From positions 434,001-498,000 of the forward strand of contig JABCZL010000002.1 of the NCBI GenBank assembly GCA_013289685.1: a stretch of 64,000 nt of DNA. The letters are read 5' to 3'. The notes under the pieces were generated by a model, which did not search any database, was not told the DNA's origin, and was given only the letters and a program-made list of their open reading frames with translations. The DNA is from Acidobacteriota bacterium (GTDB lineage Bacteria > Acidobacteriota > Terriglobia > Terriglobales > Acidobacteriaceae). The translations under genes were made by a program, and so were the position numbers. Below are positions 61,483-64,000 of this stretch, in pieces (positions within the stretch are counted from its first letter, which is position 1; each line of letters opens with the position of its first letter).

Positions 61483-62322
61483 CTACCTCAGCCAATCCTC
61501 CAACTCAATCCCGCGGTCGGTTTTTTCGTCGCGATACTTCACAATCACTGGCGTGTAAAGTGAGAGATTCCAATCGGCGGCGGCGCCTTTTTTCACGGCG
61601 CGCGAGCCGGGGACGACCACTGCATTCTCCGGAACCTCAAGCGGCGCGTCGGCGGTGGCACGGTAGACTTCGCCGCGGACCAGGTCGTAGAGCGGAGTCG
61701 AGCGCGTCAGAATTGTTCCTGCTCCTAGGACTGCGCGTGCGCGCACCAGGGTGCCTTCGTAGATTCCGCAATTGCCGCCGACCAGAACGTCGTCTTCGAT
61801 GATGACCGGGGCGGCGTTTATGGGCTCCAGGACTCCGCCGACCTGCGCGGCAGCGCTCAGGTGCACGCGCTTGCCGATCTGCGCGCAGGAGCCGACCAGC
61901 GCGTGCGAGTCGACCATGGTGCCTTCGTCTACGTAGGCGCCAACGTTGATGAACATGGGCGGCATGCAGATGACGGACGGAGCGACGTAGGCTCCGGTGC
62001 GCACCGATGAACCGCCGGGCACGACCCGCACGCGATCGGCGACGGTAAACTGGCGGGCAGGGAACGTGTCTTTGTCGACGAAGGATAGGCCGGAGGTCAT
62101 GTCGGCGAGTTCGCCGAGCCGGAATCCGAGCAGGATGCCTTGCTTGACCCAGGGGTTGACGGTCCAGCGGGCGTCTCTCTTGTCGTTGATTTTTTCTGCG
62201 GCGCGGATTTTGCCCTGCGTGAGTTGATCGCGGAATTCCAGGAACGTTTTGCGCGCGTCAGGATCGTGTTCGACTTCGCCCAGAGAGGCGAGGCGCTCGA
62301 TGGAGGATTTGAGAGATGACAT
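61483..62322 (-). CDS. dapD: Tetrahydrodipicolinate N-succinyltransferase
   Basis: This 279-residue acyltransferase adds succinate to tetrahydrodipicolinate in the lysine/DAP pathway. It has an N-terminal helical domain and a left-handed beta helix with hexapeptide repeats ([20 protein letters not shown], then [18 protein letters not shown] and NCGIYEG). The ATG at 62322 is preceded by a repeat element with no ribosome-binding site; the frame is open 13 codons further into that element. It follows dapA in the same direction. Confidence 0.93.
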   Translation of the reverse strand: MSSLKSSIERLASLGEVEHDPDARKTFLEFRDQLTQGKIRAAEKINDKRDARWTVNPWVKQGILLGFRLGELADMTSGLSFVDKDTFPARQFTVADRVRVVPGGSSVRTGAYVAPSVICMPPMFINVGAYVDEGTMVDSHALVGSCAQIGKRVHLSAAAQVGGVLEPINAAPVIIEDDVLVGGNCGIYEGTLVRARAVLGAGTILTRSTPLYDLVRGEVYRATADAPLEVPENAVVVPGSRAVKKGAAADWNLSLYTPVIVKYRDEKTDRGIELEDWLR

Positions 62323-62323
62323 G

Positions 62324-62474
62324 AATTGTTGATTGTTGATGGCTGATTGCTGATTTGTCAAAGCTGAAGATGGCGCAAGGTCCCTCCACTACGCTCGCCT
62401 TTGCTCGCTTCGGTCGGGATGACAGTTGGGGTGGTGCTTTTCAATCAACAATCAAAAATCAACAATCAGCAATA
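62324..62474. repeat. Inverted element with TTGATTG arms upstream of dapD
   Basis: ATTGTTGATTGTTGATGGC and further T/G-rich sequence on the left face CAATCAACAATCAAAAATCA and AACAATCAGCAAT on the right. Between the arms is a part of the TCATCCTGAG-type element (CGGTCGGGATGACAG). The whole lies between dapA and dapD and removes any normal ribosome-binding site of dapD. Confidence 0.7.
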
Positions 62475-62480
62475 TCTTTC

Positions 62481-63611
62481 TCACACGCACTTGCACTCGC
62501 TGCGGATCAGCACGCCAGTCATGGCGTGGGCCGTCTCGCGAGCTTCGGGGAGAGTCGTATAGGGGCCGTGCCAGCGGGCGTGGTTCACGTCGTGGCCGGC
62601 GGGACGTCCTTTGCCGTGGCTGCATTGGCCGCAGGATCCGCGGTGCAGGACGATCTTGCGCGGTCCGGCGGCCCAGTTTTCGTAGATGAAGAATTCTGGC
62701 GCCTCGGCGGCGGGTCCGGCGGGCTTGGCAATCAATCCCACTTCGGTGGCGATTTTCTGCAAGCGCGAGCGCGTGTCGCGGCGCATGGGCAGCAGAGGCA
62801 GGCGGTAGACTTCTTCGATTTTTCCCATCATCGCGAGAACCGCCTTCACGGGCAGCGGGCTCGATTCGATGAAGTTGGCCTGCATCAGCGGCAGATATTT
62901 GCGCTGCAAGGTGCGCGCAGTCGTCCAGTCATTGGAGAGAGCGGAGCGTGTGAGTGCCGCCATTTCATGAGGGATCTCATTGCCTGCGACCGAGATGACC
63001 CCAACCCCGCCGAGGGCGATCACCGGCAGCGTGACCGAGTCGTCTCCGGAGAAGACCAGGAAAGTTTCGGGGACGACGTTGATCGCTTCGGCAACCTGGG
63101 TCATGTTGCCGCTGGCCTCCTTGATGCCGACGATGTTGGGAATCTCGGCGAGGCGGGCGAGCGTTGCCGGTTCGAGGTTCGCGGCGGTGCGCCCGGGCAC
63201 GTTGTAGAGAATCACGGGCTTGTTGCCTACCGCTTCGGCGATCGCCTTGAAATGGCGGTACTGGCCTTCCTGCGTGGGCTTGTTGTAATACGGCGAAGCC
63301 GTGAGGATTGCGTTCACGCCGGGGCGTGTGGCGATTTCTTTGGCCTTCTCGACTGCGTCATGCGTGGCGTTGGAGGTCGCGCCGGCGACGATGGGGACGC
63401 GTCCGGCGACGACTTCGATCGTGGTATCGATTACAAACAGCCATTCATCGTGCGTGAGAGTGGGAGTCTCGCCAGTGGTGCCGCACGGCACAAGAAAATC
63501 AATGCCGGACTCGACCTGCCACGTGACCAGATTGCGCAGGGCCGCGTCGTCGATCGAACCATCCTGATGAAAGGGAGTGACGAGTGCAGTACCACAGCCA
63601 CGGAGTTGCAT
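62481..63611 (-). CDS. dapA: 4-hydroxy-tetrahydrodipicolinate synthase with Cys-rich C-terminal domain
   Basis: Residues 1-300 are a full DapA TIM barrel: VPCGTTGETPTL (substrate), Tyr136 in ILYNVPGR and Schiff-base Lys164 in VGIKEASGN. It condenses pyruvate with aspartate semialdehyde. The start at 63611 (MQLRGCGTALVTPF) is the usual one. An extra 70 residues follow a Pro/Ala linker: FFIYENWAAGPRKIVLHRGS, then CGQC, HGKGRP, ARWHGPY and SECKCV. The Cys pairs suggest a metal-binding or redox domain; normal DapA ends at about residue 295. Confidence 0.93.
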   Translation of the reverse strand: MQLRGCGTALVTPFHQDGSIDDAALRNLVTWQVESGIDFLVPCGTTGETPTLTHDEWLFVIDTTIEVVAGRVPIVAGATSNATHDAVEKAKEIATRPGVNAILTASPYYNKPTQEGQYRHFKAIAEAVGNKPVILYNVPGRTAANLEPATLARLAEIPNIVGIKEASGNMTQVAEAINVVPETFLVFSGDDSVTLPVIALGGVGVISVAGNEIPHEMAALTRSALSNDWTTARTLQRKYLPLMQANFIESSPLPVKAVLAMMGKIEEVYRLPLLPMRRDTRSRLQKIATEVGLIAKPAGPAAEAPEFFIYENWAAGPRKIVLHRGSCGQCSHGKGRPAGHDVNHARWHGPYTTLPEARETAHAMTGVLIRSECKCV

Positions 63612-63677
63612 AGGAATAAGATAGCGCGAATGGGCGCGGAGGGAAAACTGGGAGGGGCGGGAGCGGTGCACGTGGAC

Positions 63678-63706
63678 GGGGAGACGTTGCAAGCAACGTC
63701 TCTACA
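63678..63706. repeat. Palindrome GAGACGTTGC/GCAACGTCTC
   Basis: GGGAGACGTTGC and GCAACGTCTCTAC make a near-perfect hairpin, a shorter form of the element at 49651-49713. It lies between dapB and dapA, and the dapB stop codon (63702-63704) is within its right end. Confidence 0.75.
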
Positions 63707-64000
63707 GCTCTCGCCACACATCCTTGAAATCGTAGAAGCCTTTCTTGCCGGCCAGCCATTCGGCGGCGCGGACGGCGCCTTCGGCGAAGCCGCGGCGGGA
63801 TTTGGCGTCGTGGCAGAGGTAGATGCGGTCGGCGGAGGATTCGAGCACGACTTCGTGCAGGCCCACGACTTCGCCTTCGCGGAAGGATGTGATCTCCAGA
63901 TCGTCGTACTGATGAGAGCCGTGCCCGCTGGACTCGCGAATTACTTGCTGGATTGCGATCGCGGTGCCGGAGGGGGCGTCTTTCTTGTGGAGGTGGTGTC
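63702..64000 (-). CDS. dapB: 4-hydroxy-tetrahydrodipicolinate reductase, C-terminal part
   Basis: Only the last 99 or so codons are in the window; the gene runs past base 64000. The visible sequence starts with HHLHKKDAPSGTA, the substrate-binding and catalytic stretch of DapB (His pair, Lys, DAPSGT). It goes on with FREGEVVGLHEVVLES, SRRGFAEGAVRAAEWL and ends in DVWREL. It reduces the product of DapA with NAD(P)H. It is upstream of dapA and dapD in one direction, so three lysine/DAP genes probably form an operon. A palindrome provides its stop codon. Confidence 0.92.
   Translation of the reverse strand, partial: HHLHKKDAPSGTAIAIQQVIRESSGHGSHQYDDLEITSFREGEVVGLHEVVLESSADRIYLCHDAKSRRGFAEGAVRAAEWLAGKKGFYDFKDVWREL

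Noticed and set aside
61497..61600. dapD as a pseudogene
   Set aside because: The copy at 61483-62322 is intact with all hexapeptide repeats; only the distant fragment at 60101-60235 is decayed.

Overview
The window is a GC-rich stretch (about 60% by eye) of a bacterial chromosome. It looks like an Acidobacteriota genome of the Terriglobia/Koribacter type. This is an inference from gene content: an OmpR-type winged-helix/TPR one-component regulator, an Oar-like carboxypeptidase-regulatory module, a pseudokinase fused to TonB, YVTN-type secreted lipoproteins, porin-like outer-membrane proteins, and many palindromic intergenic repeats. No rRNA, tRNA, CRISPR array, insertion sequence or phage gene was found.

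Layout. 1-8 kb: the end of a Gly/Ser-rich secreted protein; a copper-type cupredoxin coupled to a coiled-coil porin; a histidine kinase/response regulator pair; a TrmJ-like tRNA methyltransferase; a pseudokinase-TonB fusion. 8-12.4 kb: two tandem paralogous giant secreted proteins, one carrying an Oar-like insertion. 12.5-19.5 kb: a GSA-aminomutase-like aminotransferase, an SDR, a TrmH-family methyltransferase, a Sua5/TsaC enzyme, a DUF218 protein, a DinB/YfiT protein and Ku. 19.8-31.3 kb: a beta-propeller lipoprotein, ispG, an unknown protein, then the envelope/isoprenoid block uppS-cdsA-(ParB-like)-(dual-specificity phosphatase)-dxr-rseP, and an HtrA-like protease. 31.7-34 kb: a zinc-ribbon XRE regulator and a class C beta-lactamase-like hydrolase.

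34-48 kb is the most accessory-looking part. A cytochrome P450 and a fatty-acid desaturase diverge from a 1105-residue protein that joins a fatty acyl-AMP ligase, an acyl carrier domain and a thioester reductase. A secreted unknown, an MMPL exporter and a winged-helix/TPR regulator follow. The set reads as a pathway that activates, desaturates, hydroxylates, reductively releases and exports a fatty acid. Between the two arms lie a 19-bp-period direct repeat and an unusual leader: an ideal ribosome-binding site in front of a six-codon hairpin peptide ending Pro-Pro-Pro.

48-64 kb: an HD protein, a zinc-ribbon membrane protein, FtsK, UppP, an SH3b protein, a threonine dehydratase, a VapBC pair with a visible operator, RNase J, an EcsC protein, a HAD phosphatase, a repeat lipoprotein, and the lysine/peptidoglycan run dapB-dapA-dapD. 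DapA carries a Cys-rich C-terminal domain. A decayed copy of the 3' end of dapD lies on the other side of the repeat lipoprotein.

The intergenic regions hold at least six families of palindromic repeats, and in four places such a repeat supplies the stop codon of the neighbouring gene. Two separate 14-bp tandem arrays start at or next to stop codons. Function calls rest on motifs read by eye; no database search was possible.
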